NCBI GenBank assembly: GCA_026075535.2
Contig: AP026538.1
Coordinates: 19,185,006 to 19,249,005, forward strand
Direction: 5' to 3'
Length of the DNA: 64,000 nt
DNA from: Tricholoma matsutake
Taxonomy: Eukaryota > Basidiomycota > Agaricomycetes > Agaricales > Tricholomataceae
This document shows positions 20,345 to 31,804 of this stretch, one piece after another. A program made the position numbers and the translations under genes. The notes below the pieces were generated by a model. It ran no database searches, was not told where the DNA came from, and worked only from the letters and a program-made list of their open reading frames with translations. The first letter of the stretch is position 1, and every line of letters begins with the position of its first letter.

Positions 20345-21693
20345 ATGCAGGGCACAGGCCCTAACCCTTCTCGCCGTTCAAGCTGTCTTAATAGTCATTC
20401 ACAATCCACTGGTGCTAGCTCTGCCCTTTCCACGGGGCCTCCAACCTCTACGTCAACCGCTGAGGTCGCACACGCCAAACTCGAAAGTCTTGCAAAAGAT
20501 AGCATCTCGTTCCGCCTTCTGAATGCTCTCCTCACGCATGCACCCACAGTAGAAGGTGTTGGTGTCATTGCTACAGACATTATCGCTGCATCAGCAGAGC
20601 CAGGTGGTCTTGTTCAGCTCGCAGAATTTTATAAAAGAGGTCTACTCCTACCCAGTAAGCTTCCCCCTTTAACAATAGTGGACCCACCGCGTTCTCAATC
20701 AATATTCATGATCTATAGTGAAGGCTGGTGGTCGGACACCACAGGTTTCGTTTCATCCTTCGCGAGACCAGGAAATCGAGCCCGAGGCCAACGCAATTGC
20801 CGCAGATCTAGAAATCGCCAAAAGGGATCCAGCCACTCTGAAGAAATATGTGAGAGTTCACTTGGCTCTACTCTCCAGTTTACAACATCATATATGTGTT
20901 AGACTCTCTACCGAGATGGCTATCGTTGTGTCGCGACGCATGCCTGGGATGAGCCGTCCATTTCACTTCCTGCTGTGGAGGCCAAATTTGCTCTATCCTC
21001 GGCTGACCGCACCGTGATGACCGAGGCCGCTCACATCTTTCCATTCTCCTTGATGAGTGCCGACACCAACAAAATAGTACGCAGTGACTTTTCTAATCTT
21101 GCGAAGTTATTTACAGTGACGGCGATTCAGCCGTTTAAGAAATGTACAATTTGGTCGGTCATCAAGTCCTTTACAAACATCGAATTTAAAGAGTTAAGCG
21201 GCAACAATATCAATTCGTTAACGAATGTCATCACCCTCGACACCGGTGTGCACAAATTTTTTGGGCCGCTCCGCATTTGGTTTGAGGCTGTGCCGGTGCG
21301 TTTTGTTAATGTGTCACCATTTACACCTTGTCATGCCACAAAGGGTAAGGCTAACACTTACAAAATCAAGAAGTCTCAGGATCGTGTGCTTCGTGGTGCG
21401 CGAGCCGAACCTTGTTATTTTGCACAACTTGACAGTGCTTTGTAGGCATTGTGGATGAAGGTACTGAAGTAATCTTCACCTCCCCTGACCCAGAGGCATA
21501 CCCACTTCCTGATCCACGCTACCTCGCTTTCCATGCCGCTGTTGCCAAAGTTGTCCATATGGCAGGTATGGCTGAGCATCTCGATGACATACTCCGGAAG
21601 TATGAGAATATTCGTGTGCTATCGGACGAGTCAAGTGTAGAATACCTTGACGGCCTGTTACGCGCTACACAGAGATACATTGTCACATATTAA
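20345..21693 (+). CDS. HNH nuclease-like protein, five exons, apparently intact
   Basis: Joining exons 20345-20654, 20719-20849, 20903-21295, 21344-21395 and 21446-21693 gives 1134 nt, 377 codons and a stop, with no internal stop. All four introns (64, 53, 48 and 50 bp) have GT-AG borders (GTAAGC...ATAG, GTGAGA...TTAG, GTGCGT...AAAG, GTGCGC...GTAG) and keep phase. The N-terminus is Ser/Thr-rich. Residues RDGYRCVAT (about 151) are followed by AAHIFPFSL and, later, LTNVITLDTGVHKFFGPL: H, N and H in HNH-fold order. The end is SPDPEAYPLPDPRYLAFHAAVAKVVHMAGMAEHL. I recognise this architecture from a large Agaricomycete family of HNH-domain proteins of unknown role. It could be a mobile-element gene or a cellular nuclease; substrate unknown. 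The intron choices are mine and would need RNA data. Confidence 0.8.
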
Positions 21694-22380
21694 GTCTTCG
21701 TCGATCTTTGTCATGGTTTTTCTGACGGGGTTCAGCTCTGGGTTGGGGGAGCCATTCGCGTCGGCCCTTCGTCGATATTCTGTAATGGTACTGGTGATTT
21801 CACGCTCCCATCGTACACATCCGATTCTTTATGGCACAGGCAAATTCGTCGGTACAGTAATGCAACGTAACGCATTGCACGGCAAGTTGAAACTCTTGCT
21901 CATCAATGACTGCAGCAATGCCACAGCGGCCACACCGACGGTCACGTCCCTAGACATCTCAGAGCGCTCAGGCTGGAATCGGTGGTTCTTTCGGAAGGGT
22001 TGGTAATTTCGGACCATGCCGCTGACCAATTGATAGCCGCACGTACCAGTGCGGACCATATTAATATATGACCGCTCGAGCGGATAGTCTTCGGTTGCAT
22101 TCATATTGAACATGATAGGAGTTGAGATTGTCCATAGTGTTCTGCCTACAATTGGTAGTTTATGTAGTTTTATACCGCGACTCTATAGCGTATAGTGCTT
22201 TTGTACTGTTAGTAGCAGGAAAATCTTAGATAAGTAAATGTCAAATCAATCTACTAGTATATTCGTGTTACAATGAACATATTAATGTAAGGGTCAACTG
22301 TAAGGGGACTGGACAGTGCCCTAGGCATTTCTCAAATTTTCTGCGTTCGTCCCACATTTTTCGAAAATGGGCTCGATATG
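21694..22380. other. Spacer after HNH gene; possible small minus-strand ORF
   Basis: No recognised gene. A minus-strand frame at 21829-22113 (94 codons, MFNMNATEDYPLERSYINMV) has no motif I know. Around 22030-22085 the sequence holds short palindromes (GCACGTACCAGTGC, CCGCTCGAGCGG). Confidence 0.3.
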
Positions 22381-23001
22381 TAGCGGTCAAAGTTTGCGAT
22401 TATTACACGATTAATAGTGCGATTATTGTACGATTATGAATCAAAAATCGCGTCAATAATCCGAGTCACCTTGACCGTGACGATTAGGGTTGTTCACGGT
22501 AGCCATTCTTGGGCCATTTTCGGCTCATTTTCAAACTCATTTTCGGCTCATTTTGGCAGAGGAACAAACAAAAGGGAACGAAAAATGGAATGGAAAATTT
22601 TAAAAAATGGAGCAAAAATGCATTTTTCTCGCCAGGCACAGTGCTAAAAAGATGAAAAATGATCATTTTTCGGTTCCCTTTTTACAAAAGCAAGGGTAGG
22701 GTTCCATTTTACATTCATTTTACATTCATTCTCAGTTCCATTCTTGAGAAAAATGGAATAAAAATGAAATAGAAAATGATTGAAAAATGAGTGAAAAATG
22801 AACCAAAAATGCCAACCGTGAACAACCCTATTATCGAGTGGGACACGATTATTTTGACAGATCTATGATCTTCTGTGTGATGTAAGCAAAAATGTAAGCA
22901 CGTCAAATAATCGCCTTCGATAATCGTACAAATAATCGCGATTATCCGTGTCCCTAAAATCGTGGACATAATCGTGTAATAATCGCAAACTTTGACCGCT
23001 A
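22381..23001. mobile_element. MITE with TA target duplication
   Basis: Inverted ends of about 30 bp: TAGCGGTCAAAGTTTGCG on the left (22381) and CGCAAACTTTGACCGCTA on the right (ending 23001), followed inward by ATTATTACACGATTA and its complement. The TA at each end is the duplicated target, as in Tc1/mariner-type MITEs. The interior is rich in CGATTATT. It carries a second MITE. Confidence 0.85.
22485..22830. mobile_element. Second MITE nested in the first
   Basis: Ends TAGGGTTGTTCACGGT and ACCGTGAACAACCCTA, a perfect 16-bp inverted repeat including the TA on each side. The interior is built of ATTTTCGGCTC/GAACCAAAAATG-type repeats that pair with each other. The outer MITE resumes on both sides (CGAT before and TTATCGAG after). 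Confidence 0.85.
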
Positions 23002-23243
23002 TTGATGTTTGTGGGCTCGATGCTCAGTATCGAGTTCCCACGCCAGTATCGAGTCTTGATCGAGTCCGCATTTGGCCTCGTTAGTTGTAGTGTACAAAAT
23101 TCCATACTAGATGCCCCTAAAATCCTTCAATCCCAGAGCCAGTTACTGATCTTGTTTATCTTGATGCAACGGGGTCTTCTCAGCTTTTGTTAACCATGGA
23201 TCATTCATTCTTGGGCTTTGCTCTGCCTTGATCTCAGGCTGAG

Positions 23244-24935
23244 TAGTGATGTGCAAGGCTCAGCCCAAAGCTGTCAAGCCCTGGCTGCTGAGCCCTAGAA
23301 GCCTGAGCCGAGCCGAGCCTTGGAGCAGGCTTGGTAGGGCTCAAGGCTCGGCTCGAGGTTTCTGAAGCCTGGGCCGAGCCCTTAAACCCCGGCTTTGTGG
23401 CTGTGAATTCACCAGTGCATAATTGTGCAGGGCTGCCAACCGTATGGGATACAGTATCATCTATGGGTGTACTCTGTACCCATACCATATGCCTGTCACA
23501 GTGATGCAGAGGCTGCAAGGGTGCAGTACTACTAAATGGCCATAATATAGTATGGGTATGTATGGCTGGTTTATGGCTGGTTCAAACAATGTGTATTGTC
23601 AAGCCTAATTACTACTACTATAGCCTAGTTACTATGACAAAAGTAAATTTAAATTATATATGATTGTAGTACATATGCATGAGCTAAGAAAAAATGCTCG
23701 GCTCGCATGACACGCATGCATGGAGGCAGAAGATGAGGGAGGGGCACCACCACCACTGCTCCCATGCTGTGGGAGGGGTCCTCCTCGGCGGTTGGGTCCC
23801 ACTCACCGCTGGTGGTTCCTCATTGGTGGTACCTGACACAGCTAGCCCCGTCCATTGCCATTGGCACTCCTCAGCTGTTGTCATTGTCGTTGTCCCACTC
23901 CCCTCCTTGTTACGACTGTACTCTCTGTGCTGTTCGCTCCATTTTGGCTCGTGCTCCTCCTGTTATGTTGAAACAAGGATAATTAGTTTTTAAAATGAAT
24001 ATATCAAAAAAAACCATACGTATGAGCTCGAGGTGCATTACCACTCGGGTCCTCCCTCCCTGTGCTCACCATCATCCCATTGTTGTTCCATGTCCCCACT
24101 GGTGGCCACGGGGATGAGCGAGGCAAAGTCGAGCTCGCACTCTAGATGTCTGTGGTGCGTTGGTGGTGATGCAGTGATGTGACTGCTAGCACCTGCAGTC
24201 CACCCCATGAGCAGTGGCTCACAGTGGGAGCAGAGATATTGGGTTAGTGTCGTACAGCCGCAGTGTGTCATACTACTCCTATGGAAATGTTTCCTGTTTT
24301 GAGGGATATAGTGTGATTAATGGGGCATAATGGTGTATTGAGAATAAATGAGTGTGTACCTTGCGGGCATCCTGCACCACAAGTCTCCCGGCACCTCCAA
24401 TGCATCACTGTGGGATGCATAATGTGTTCTACACACAAATCCTTTTTCAGACACTTGAAACATTGTCATCAGAGCAATAGAATGATCTAAATGACAAAAA
24501 GGAAATAAGTCAGTATCAGGTATCTGAGGAATGATGAAAACAGAGATACATTGCATTCTTGAGAGGCTGGGAGATGATTAATCGATAATTGATGAGGCAG
24601 AACAAGGGAGCGACATGATCAAGTCATGTTGACGTGCATCATTGATCGATGTCTGGCAACTCCTGGTCCTGCAATCAACATTGACATTAGAATTGTGGTA
24701 AGTAAATTATACGTCAGTAACTTCTCATATAGATGACTCTTTCATTGTATCTCCATTGTATACTAACATCTATTACACATTTCTCCAAGCCCCTTGGCCC
24801 CTAAGCCCTGGCACAAGCCTGAGCTGAAGCCTGAGCCTGCTACCAAGGCCTGGCTCACAATATATGAAAGCCTGAGCCGGGTCAAGCTGAGCCCAAGCCC
24901 CGGCTTTCGAGCTGAGCCGGCCCTGCACATCACTA
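23244..24935. mobile_element. 1.7-kb TIR element with TA target duplication
   Basis: The left end is TAGTGATGTGCAAGGCTCAG and the right end is the near-complement GAGCCGGCCCTGCACATCACTA. Both arms hold runs of GCCTGAGCC and GGCTCGGCTCGAG-like repeats (23250-23400 and 24785-24920). No transposase is visible. The middle holds short, unconvincing frames and one copy of the GAGCAGnnGCTC hairpin at 24201-24226. It is probably a non-autonomous TA-target element. Confidence 0.7.
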
Positions 24936-25971
24936 ATCTCAGGGTCTTGGGTGTCACCTCTTTGCTGTCTTTCTAGGGCACTACCCTTACAACATCATAC
25001 TATAACTCTTGAATACCTTTGGACATTCTCACTCAAGATTTCTGGAGCTACTACACATGTTTGTGTCTTGACGGTCACACAACGCAGATGTTTTCACTTG
25101 CACAGCCACTTTGATTTTCAGACTATCATATCTCCTCTGTTGTGGGTTCATTTTCTATCATCTCTTTTGAACTCTAATTAACTTGCATCATGCTTCCTTT
25201 CCTGTCATGATCAATCACCATACTTGCTCTTTCATTCTGTATTTTTTATGCATCTAGGTAGTAGGTCCCACCACAAATACTAGTACATCCATTGCTCATC
25301 TCTTTCTTTCTTTCAAATAATCTACTGAAGGCTCTCTACAATCTGCTAAGTCCTAGGACTTTTGATGCAGCCTTTATTCTCCTATTGGAATTTTTATATT
25401 TTGCATTTTTTTGACTTCCTTGTTAATTCATCTAATACTTGTTTGTCATTCTTGAAATTAATCCAAACTATTTATCCTTAAAATGGCTCTTGGGATACCC
25501 AATTCCCATAGTTTTTCATGTATCTCCAGATGTTGTGTGATTGATTTACACTTTACTATTCCAATTGTGTGGCTTAGAAAAGCTAAAATAATTCAGGGAA
25601 ATCCTGGTGTATACAAGAGGCCCAAATCCATGTTTACACATGTGGTAGCTAATTAATTGCCAAGATGCACAGGGACTGTGAGGGAATGAACAGAAAATCT
25701 TCTTCCTTCCTTTTGTATTTTTCCTTTTTGGGAATTTATTTTCTAATTAATTATATCATCCCACAAACATCAATATCAAGCCCATTTTCCTGGTCTTAGT
25801 TCCTTCTATTTTGCATTTTTGATGATCTTCCCATATTTTATTATCTATTTTCCCTTTTTGGCTTGTGTGTGCATGTTGACACTTTTATATTTAGAGGCAG
25901 AGTCCCCTTCTGATGTTTCCCATGATCTACAATCAATCTACATTAATCTGTGTACTTATGTTGAATGTCCA
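24936..25971. other. AT-rich spacer without recognised gene
   Basis: I see no coding sequence and no clear repeat. Composition is AT-rich with T-runs; the frame at 24951-25181 has no motif. Confidence 0.5.
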
Positions 25972-26070
25972 AATGGTGAGGGTATTTGTTGATGTATCTT
26001 ACGCGGGGCAGAGCAAAGATTGAATAGGCAAAATGGTGCCACCGTCAACCCAGAGGGTTAGATGGGGGTG
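25972..26070 (-). repeat. Terminal repeat B2 of Ngaro-like element
   Basis: About 99 bp, repeated at 26469-26568 with few differences (for example GGTGAGGG/GGCGAGGG). It contains GTATTTGTTGATGTATCTTA. Confidence 0.85.
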
Positions 26071-26130
26071 CCCAATATCAGATTGTATTCACGAGGTACA
26101 CCTAAGTATCTAGTGGTGGGACAGGTGGGA

Positions 26131-26468
26131 GATCAAAAATACATGATGGGTTATGAATGTAATAGACACTAAGAAGGAGTGAGTGTTAGAGAGAATACCT
26201 AAGAATGGAAAACCCTTACCTAGGAGGGAGTGAGAGGCAGAGAGAATCTAAGACAAAAGATTCCTGTGGCTCGCACTCCCCTACTAGGTATAGGGGTGAT
26301 GTCCCAATCCAAGCGATGGATTAGGAGGTTCGGCGCGAACTTCTGAGCGTGTGGCACTGGGGAGACTCAAGTGCGAGCCTTGCTTGCATGCAGTGCAGAG
26401 GGGGCATAAGCATCGCCACAGCGTACCACTCGCTATTGGACTTGTGTAAACAAGCTTTGAACTCGACC
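26131..26468 (-). repeat. Repeat A2 of Ngaro-like element
   Basis: 338 bp starting GATCAAAAATACATGATGGG and ending with CAAGCTTTGAACTCGACC. It matches 30431-30733 throughout, apart from short indels. It abuts B1 at 26469. Confidence 0.85.
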
Positions 26469-26568
26469 AATGGCGAGGGTATTTGTTGATGTATCTTACG
26501 CAGGGCAGAGCAAAGATCGAATAGGCAAAATGGTGCCACCATCAACCCAGAGGGTTAGACGGGGGTGG
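26469..26568 (-). repeat. Repeat B1 of Ngaro-like element
   Basis: 100 bp, the internal copy of B2. Directly left of the recombinase remnant and directly right of A2. Confidence 0.85.
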
Positions 26569-26581
26569 TCAGTGCTCGCTT

Positions 26582-26986
26582 TCATTCTGTGGGTGTTCCT
26601 CTCAGGTGTTTGCAGCCTTGCAAGGTTTGATGTACCAGTCGTGATTTTCGGGCTTCTCTGACTTGCGGGAAGTACGGTTCGAGTTGTTGGTAGATTCTGG
26701 AGAGGTATGTGTCAACGGAGTCCAGTTTGATGTGCTGCAACATGTAGACAGTGAAGAGGCTAAGTGTATCGGCTGTGGGCTCAATGGTCATGTTGTGCAT
26801 GCACACAAAAGTGAGGTAAGAGTTCAAAGCCAAGCCATAGTTTTTCCAGGTACTGATGTCAATTGCCTGCCCTAGAGTGATTGCTTGCTCCCATGCTAGG
26901 CGCTCACACATCCACAGCTCCCAGGTCAGTTGCCATGCACATATCAGTGACACAATCATTTTTTGGTTGCCCCCAGCATTGTGCAT
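26582..26986 (-). pseudogene. Tyrosine recombinase, N-terminal domain only
   Basis: 134 codons. The part from residue 40 reads QAIDISTWKNYGLALNSYLT, PTADTLSLFTVYMLQHIKLD and SVDTYLSRIYQQLEPYFP, the helical core-binding domain of the tyrosine recombinases found in Agaricomycete YR retroelements. It stops at GCKHLRGTPTE, where the full-length proteins continue into the catalytic domain with its Arg, His-x-x-Arg and Tyr. None of these is present. The deletion ends at repeat B1. Confidence 0.8.
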
Positions 26987-28497
26987 TGTGGGGGTTGAAA
27001 TGGTGAGATCTGTAAGTCTGGCACCAGTCCCAGTGCCTTCCCAAAGTTTCTTCGAGAAATCGTGTCTGCCACCTCATTCTGGACTCCCGGTACATGCAAT
27101 ACTCGTAAGTCGAGTTTGTTGCTGATGCTGGTGTCCACGCTGAGGAGTAGCATTGGGTTGAGAGCAGGCTGGCACTTCAAGGAGTTGAAGATGTCAACTG
27201 TGTTCATACTGTCCGTGTACAGGATGACTTTTGCATGATGGGTTTCCCTCTCTCTCAGGTCATCAATAGCACTGGTTGCTGCAAGCATTTCGAAGTAGAA
27301 GATGGTCTTGTCACTTTGCAAATCTGGAACAGGTCAGTAGAAGCCTTCGCATCTGCTAGGATACCAGAAAGCCAACCCCTCCATGCAGGCATCACAGTAC
27401 ACAATTTCATCTGCGTCGTCTTTGTTCCAGCTGACTGTGGACAGCAACCTGATGCCCAGTGAGTTTCTGAGCAGCCCTATTGCCCACTGGAGGTCTGTCT
27501 GGACTTTGGTGTTCACCCAGATTTTCATCAGCAGCTGCTCCTTTCCAGCGATTTTTGGATACAGGTTGTTCAGTGCTGGGCATATCATTGGGAAAACATT
27601 GAAGCACCAGTTCATCCATCCCGCTAATCTCTGCCAGTGTTGCAGAGTCCACAATGTGCCCTTCTTCTTTACTATCCATCCCATGAAGGTCTCAAGCTCT
27701 GCTAGAAGGTCATCCAGACCTTGCGTGGGGAGGGTGAATGTTAGACTGTTCGCATTCACCTCAATTCCAATTATTGTCAGTCTTCCCCCAGATAGTTGTT
27801 TGTGCTTCTCATGTGGAATCCCCAGATCATCCCATAGGGACAGAAGCTTGGCCTGGTTCTTTGGTAGGTATTTTTCGTAGTGTTTGTACCATACGACATT
27901 TCCTTCTTCATCTATGCCAAAGGAATCATCCATGTATGTCCAGAGGTCGGCAATGACACGAACATTTTTCGCAATCCATGTCGCTAGTCCATCGAAGGAG
28001 ATGTAAATGCCAGCAGAGCCTTGTCTGCCAAAGCAGTTGTTCCAGTCGAGGTCTCGTTTGCTGTTGATTGTGACCACCTGCTTGATTTGCCGCAAAGGGT
28101 GCATGGGTAAAAGTCTGTAGGCCTCTGCCACATCGGATTTGGAGAGCACAAGTGGTTGATCAGGCTTTGTTTGGTGTCTCATGAGCAGCCCTTCACCCAG
28201 ATGTTGCATGTTGTCCAGAGGGAAGCCCTTGACATCCTCGCGCTTGATCATTGAGTTTGGTGAGTGGGGTCCCGCACATTGGTTGATCACCATGCATAAT
28301 TTATCTATGTGTATTTTTGGGACCACATGTACAGGCGATGCATGCATTCCTGGGAGGAGATCTCGTCTGAAGGATCCAGAGAACCTCCCCTTTGAATGCT
28401 CATGGTCTCTCTGTTTCCATAAGAAATCCATCTCTTCCACCTTCTTTGGCATTCCCAATGCTTTGTCAACAATCCTTGGGTATGTGTCATGGTGCAT
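26956..28497 (-). pseudogene. Reverse transcriptase and RNase H of Ngaro-like element
   Basis: A 387-codon frame (28497-27334) contains the RT blocks VIDQ-like MVINQCAGPHSPNSMI, LSKSDVAEAYRLLPMHP (first Asp), and IADLWTYMDDSFGIDEEG (the YMDD box), then the thumb GIEVNANSLTFTLP and the start of RNase H, DEIVYCDACMEGLAFW. After a stop the frame at 27321-26956 gives YFEMLAATSAIDD, VILYTDSMNTVDIFNSLK and HVPGVQNEVADTISRRN, the remaining RNase H motifs. This is a DIRS/Ngaro-type RT by sequence pattern. Frame break at about 27330 is the only obvious damage. Confidence 0.85.
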
Positions 28498-28521
28498 GTC
28501 AGCCCATGGCCAGAATCCCTC

Positions 28522-30405
28522 TCAAAGGCCTCTGCAAACCAATTTGACGAAAGGCCAGTTTGGATGTGATGATTTGAGCATTTCTTCAAAGCGGTCGACG
28601 TTGATTGGGGTGACGATCTTGAAGGGGTGTTGGTTGTCTCTGATAGTGTTCATTTCCTTGACATTGGCCAGTTCAAATTCCAGGACTGCTGGCAAAGGCT
28701 TGGCTGTTTCGGTCCAGTCAGCAAGACATGGTGGAGCAGTTGTATTGCTGAAATTAGTGTCCTCCTCACTGCTCCACAAGTTGTATTGGAGATACTTTGG
28801 ATGCATCCTGTAGGCTGAGTCAATTTGACTGAGCGCAGCTGCTCTGTCCATGCCCAGTCTGTTTGCACTTGAGGCAAGTGTGTCAGTAGCTGCAGGTGCT
28901 GGCTGTGCAGTGGCAACCCTTGGTGGAATTGAAGTGCCTACACACTTGCATTCTCTGGCATGATCCCCAATCACGGTTCGCACTGATGATCCACCCTGGA
29001 TTCCATCTGGAAGGAGGTAGGTGGAGTAGAGGTAAGTGAATCGCTCTCTGTCCATGAGGAGGATGGACTGTCCACCCCTGACCATTGCTCTGACTGCCTT
29101 GTCAAAGGCAATGAGCTTGTGATGTGCTCCAAGCTGCTTTGCAGAGAATTCGGACGCCATGTAGTCTCCCCACTCTCAGAGTTCTTCACTGCAGTGTGGG
29201 AAAGCGAATACAATCACCTTGGACACAACATGCCATGCAACGGTCCAGTCCCCACTAGTTTGGACCTTTCTAACCTGGTCTGTCTTTCCAAGAGATATTT
29301 CTGTTCCACCAATGTGTCCCACATTCTCTTTAGGAGGGGCAATGTGGTGTAAGTTGCTGAATATGATGTTGAGACTGATTGCTTCTCTCTTGAAGATGTG
29401 TTTCCATCAGATTCGGGGAAGCCTTGTCGAGCTGTGGATGCTTGGTGGATCTCTCGCTTGGCAAAGTTGAGATCCTTCTGAAATACAGTGAGTGTCTCTC
29501 GTGTCTTTCATCTGTTTTCGTCAACCTCCCTGGCTTCTGCTGTGATTTCGGCAGTTGTACCAAGGAAGCTGGGACTGATAAACTTGTTTCTTCTTGTTGG
29601 ACTCTCTGTCCTTTCTTCCTGATGACGTGTCACTATCGGAGCTCAAGTCAGATGAAACACTCTGACATCTCTTGTGGAGGAGCTCCTTTTGGATGTGTTG
29701 AAGTATCTGCTCTGCTTCCTCTTCTCACAAGACTCGTGGGCGCTCACCACATCCAAGATTTTCTCCTTGTGCCGGCTGGTCTCGTACACCTCTGACTTCC
29801 AATCCTTGGTGCTCTGCATCTTTGTGTTTTGAGGCGATGATATCGATGTACAGGGTGTACTCCTCAAGGGTTGACCATCTGTCTGGCTCCTTGAGGCCTG
29901 CGTCATGTAGCATGGTGAGGATCTGGTATAGGGTTTCCATTCGCAATGCATTGTCTTTCCTAAACTTGTCAACGAGGGTTTTCAATTTCAAAATGACATC
30001 GGCACGGAAAGGATCAACTTCTGGCACCTCATTCCATGGGCCTGGTGCACGTTCACGTCCTCCCTGGCCATAAATGGCTGGGATAGGGATGAGTTGCTGA
30101 GTCACTCCAGAAGTGTTGGTCATTCCTCATGGTGTGCTTGCATCATCTGGACCACGTCCAATTGGTGCCCTACCTTGTTGCTGAGATGCTCCAACAATGG
30201 CAGCACCTTTGGGTGGGATGGAGGTGATTTCCCTTCTGTTCTCATTGTCCAGTGTAGTTCCGGTGTTGAGAGTCTGTGTAGAAGGGTTGTTCAAGACGCT
30301 TCTTCCAGCCGTGCTTCCAATGCCTCTTCCATCTCTGGTGGTAGCTTGGTCCCCCATTGGGGCAATGAACTGACCAAAATAGGAGACATGTCCATCACCA
30401 GTCAT
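28522..30405 (-). pseudogene. ORF1 (gag-like) of Ngaro-like element
   Basis: Three minus-strand frames in order: 30405-30127 (Gly/Thr/Asn-rich N-terminus, one stop), 30123-29725 (PWNEVPEVDPFRADVILKLK, DRWSTLEEYTLYID) and 29160-28522 (SAKQLGAHHKLIAFDKAVRA, RFTYLYSTYLLPDG, ending NVDRFEEMLKSSHPNWPFVK). The region between 29725 and 29160 is broken. The last frame ends 24 bases before the RT frame. Its end motif (NVDRFEEML.HPNxPF) is the usual end of the protein in front of RT in these elements. Function is presumed structural. Confidence 0.65.
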
Positions 30406-30430
30406 GAGAGCAATGATGTTTAATAGAATA

Positions 30431-30733
30431 GATCAAAAATACATGATGGGTTATGAATGTAAAGAAGGAGTGAGTGTTAGAGAGAATACCTAAGAACGGA
30501 AAACCCTTACCTAGGAGGGAGTGAGAGGCAGAGAGAATCTAAGACAAAAGATTCCTGCGGCTCGCACTCCCCTACTAGGTATAGGGGTGATGTCCCAATC
30601 CAAGCGATGGATTAGGAGGTTCGGCACAAACTTCTGAGTGCGAGCCTTGCATGCATGCGGTGCAGAGGGGGTGTAAGCATCACCATGGTGTACCGCTCAC
30701 TATTGGACTTGTGTAAACAAGCTTTGAGCTCAA
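30431..30733 (-). repeat. Repeat A1 of Ngaro-like element
   Basis: 303 bp, starts GATCAAAAATACATGATGGG like A2 but lacks about 22 bp near GTGTGGCACTGGGGAGACTC. It forms the outer 5' end of the element on the minus strand. Confidence 0.85.
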
Positions 30734-31045
30734 TTTAAAGTGATTGGATGACCAAGCATGGAATCTGGAAGTTGCCACTTGTTTGCCCTCCAGGGCAGCA
30801 GCCAAATATCACCATGATCAAACTTATAGTACTAGTGATCGATATGATCGGTAGTGAGAACTTCAAGAATGCTGGCTGTTCAGCATTGGCAAACAGACAC
30901 GCTTGTTGTTCATCTCATTGTTGGGTGTCGGTTGCCTTCTCTCTGCCTTGGTACTGACATGGACTATTTATCTTTCCAGACCTGCTTGCTCTTTGTTGTA
31001 AACTCTTTGAACTTACTAGCTGTATTGAACTCAGAACCTAGATCA
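30734..31045. other. Spacer between Ngaro-like element and solo LTR
   Basis: No gene recognised. The frame 30748-30957 has no motif. Ends at the target duplication GATCA of the solo LTR. Confidence 0.4.
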
Positions 31046-31799
31046 TGTTAAGGGCGAAGCCTCAACCACTCGATCTAGTCGATGTCGTTCGACGAGGTGC
31101 TTCCTCAACAAGTCGTTCGGCACTAGTCTTACTTGGAGCGTCCGATGTAAGATAGGTAGTGCACTCTAGCAGGGCTTCTGCATAGAGTCATTCAGGTTCA
31201 CACACTAAGGGGCTTCCTTAGTGGTTTCAAGTAAGTTTGCAAGTTGCAAGTTAAGGCTGTTAATTGCCTAGATCTAAACTAAGGACATCCCTACTACAAG
31301 TTGCAGTACTTATACTAGAAGGGAGGTCCTTATCATCCAATCGGAAAGGTAGATGCATATCAAGTAATAATAGAAACAATAGGCCTCATGCCTTGCATGA
31401 GGCATCCAATGTCACAGAGAGCTGTGGCGCAGCATGTCAGGAAACAATAAGAGATAAGCCTCATGCCTAGCATGAAGTGTCCAATGTCACAGATCCGATG
31501 TCAAGGACATGCTGCGGTGCAGCATGTGGATCGTGAGAGTCCGACGTCATGGACCTCATGTCAAGAAGCTGTCATATCACAGCATGTGTGGGAGTGGGTT
31601 CGGGTGCATGGAGTCACCATGCATCAATGGTGCCTTCCACAGGAAGGGGATTGAATGCATGCAGTCAGCATGCATCGTGCGTGTGTCTGGTGTCAAGGAC
31701 ATGCCCTAGGCATGAATCATGGAGTGCCTCCTGTCTGGAGGGGATTGTCGGGTTGGTCGGGTTGGTTGGGTTCCATGAGTTACAAGGAAAATTGTAACA
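31046..31799 (-). mobile_element. Solo LTR of a gypsy element, perfect 5-bp target duplication
   Basis: 754 bp. On the plus strand it starts TGTTAAGGGCGAAGCCTCAA and ends GAAAATTGTAACA, so the minus strand reads TGTTACA...CTTAACA. It is flanked by GATCA on both sides (31041-31045 and 31800-31804). Its ends and internal motifs (GCCTCATGCCTAGCA(T/C), CCAATGTCACAG, GTGCAGCATGT) match the LTRs of the chromodomain gypsy element at 43995-51250, so it belongs to the same or a sister family. No coding region remains, as expected after LTR-LTR recombination. Confidence 0.9.
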
Positions 31800-31804
31800 G
31801 ATCA

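Larger units (their letters stand above)
25972..30733 (-). mobile_element. Ngaro-like YR retroelement with split direct repeats
   Basis: Read on the minus strand the order is A1 (30733-30431), ORF1, RT-RNase H, recombinase fragment, B1 (26568-26469), A2 (26468-26131) and B2 (26070-25972). A1 matches A2 and B1 matches B2, with B1 and A2 abutting. This A1-ORFs-B1-A2-B2 layout is the split direct repeat of Ngaro/PAT-type YR retrotransposons. The RT has the DIRS-type YMDD, and a recombinase N-terminal domain follows it. A piece containing the recombinase catalytic domain is missing between 26582 and B1, and ORF1 has several frame breaks, so this copy cannot move alone. Confidence 0.85.
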
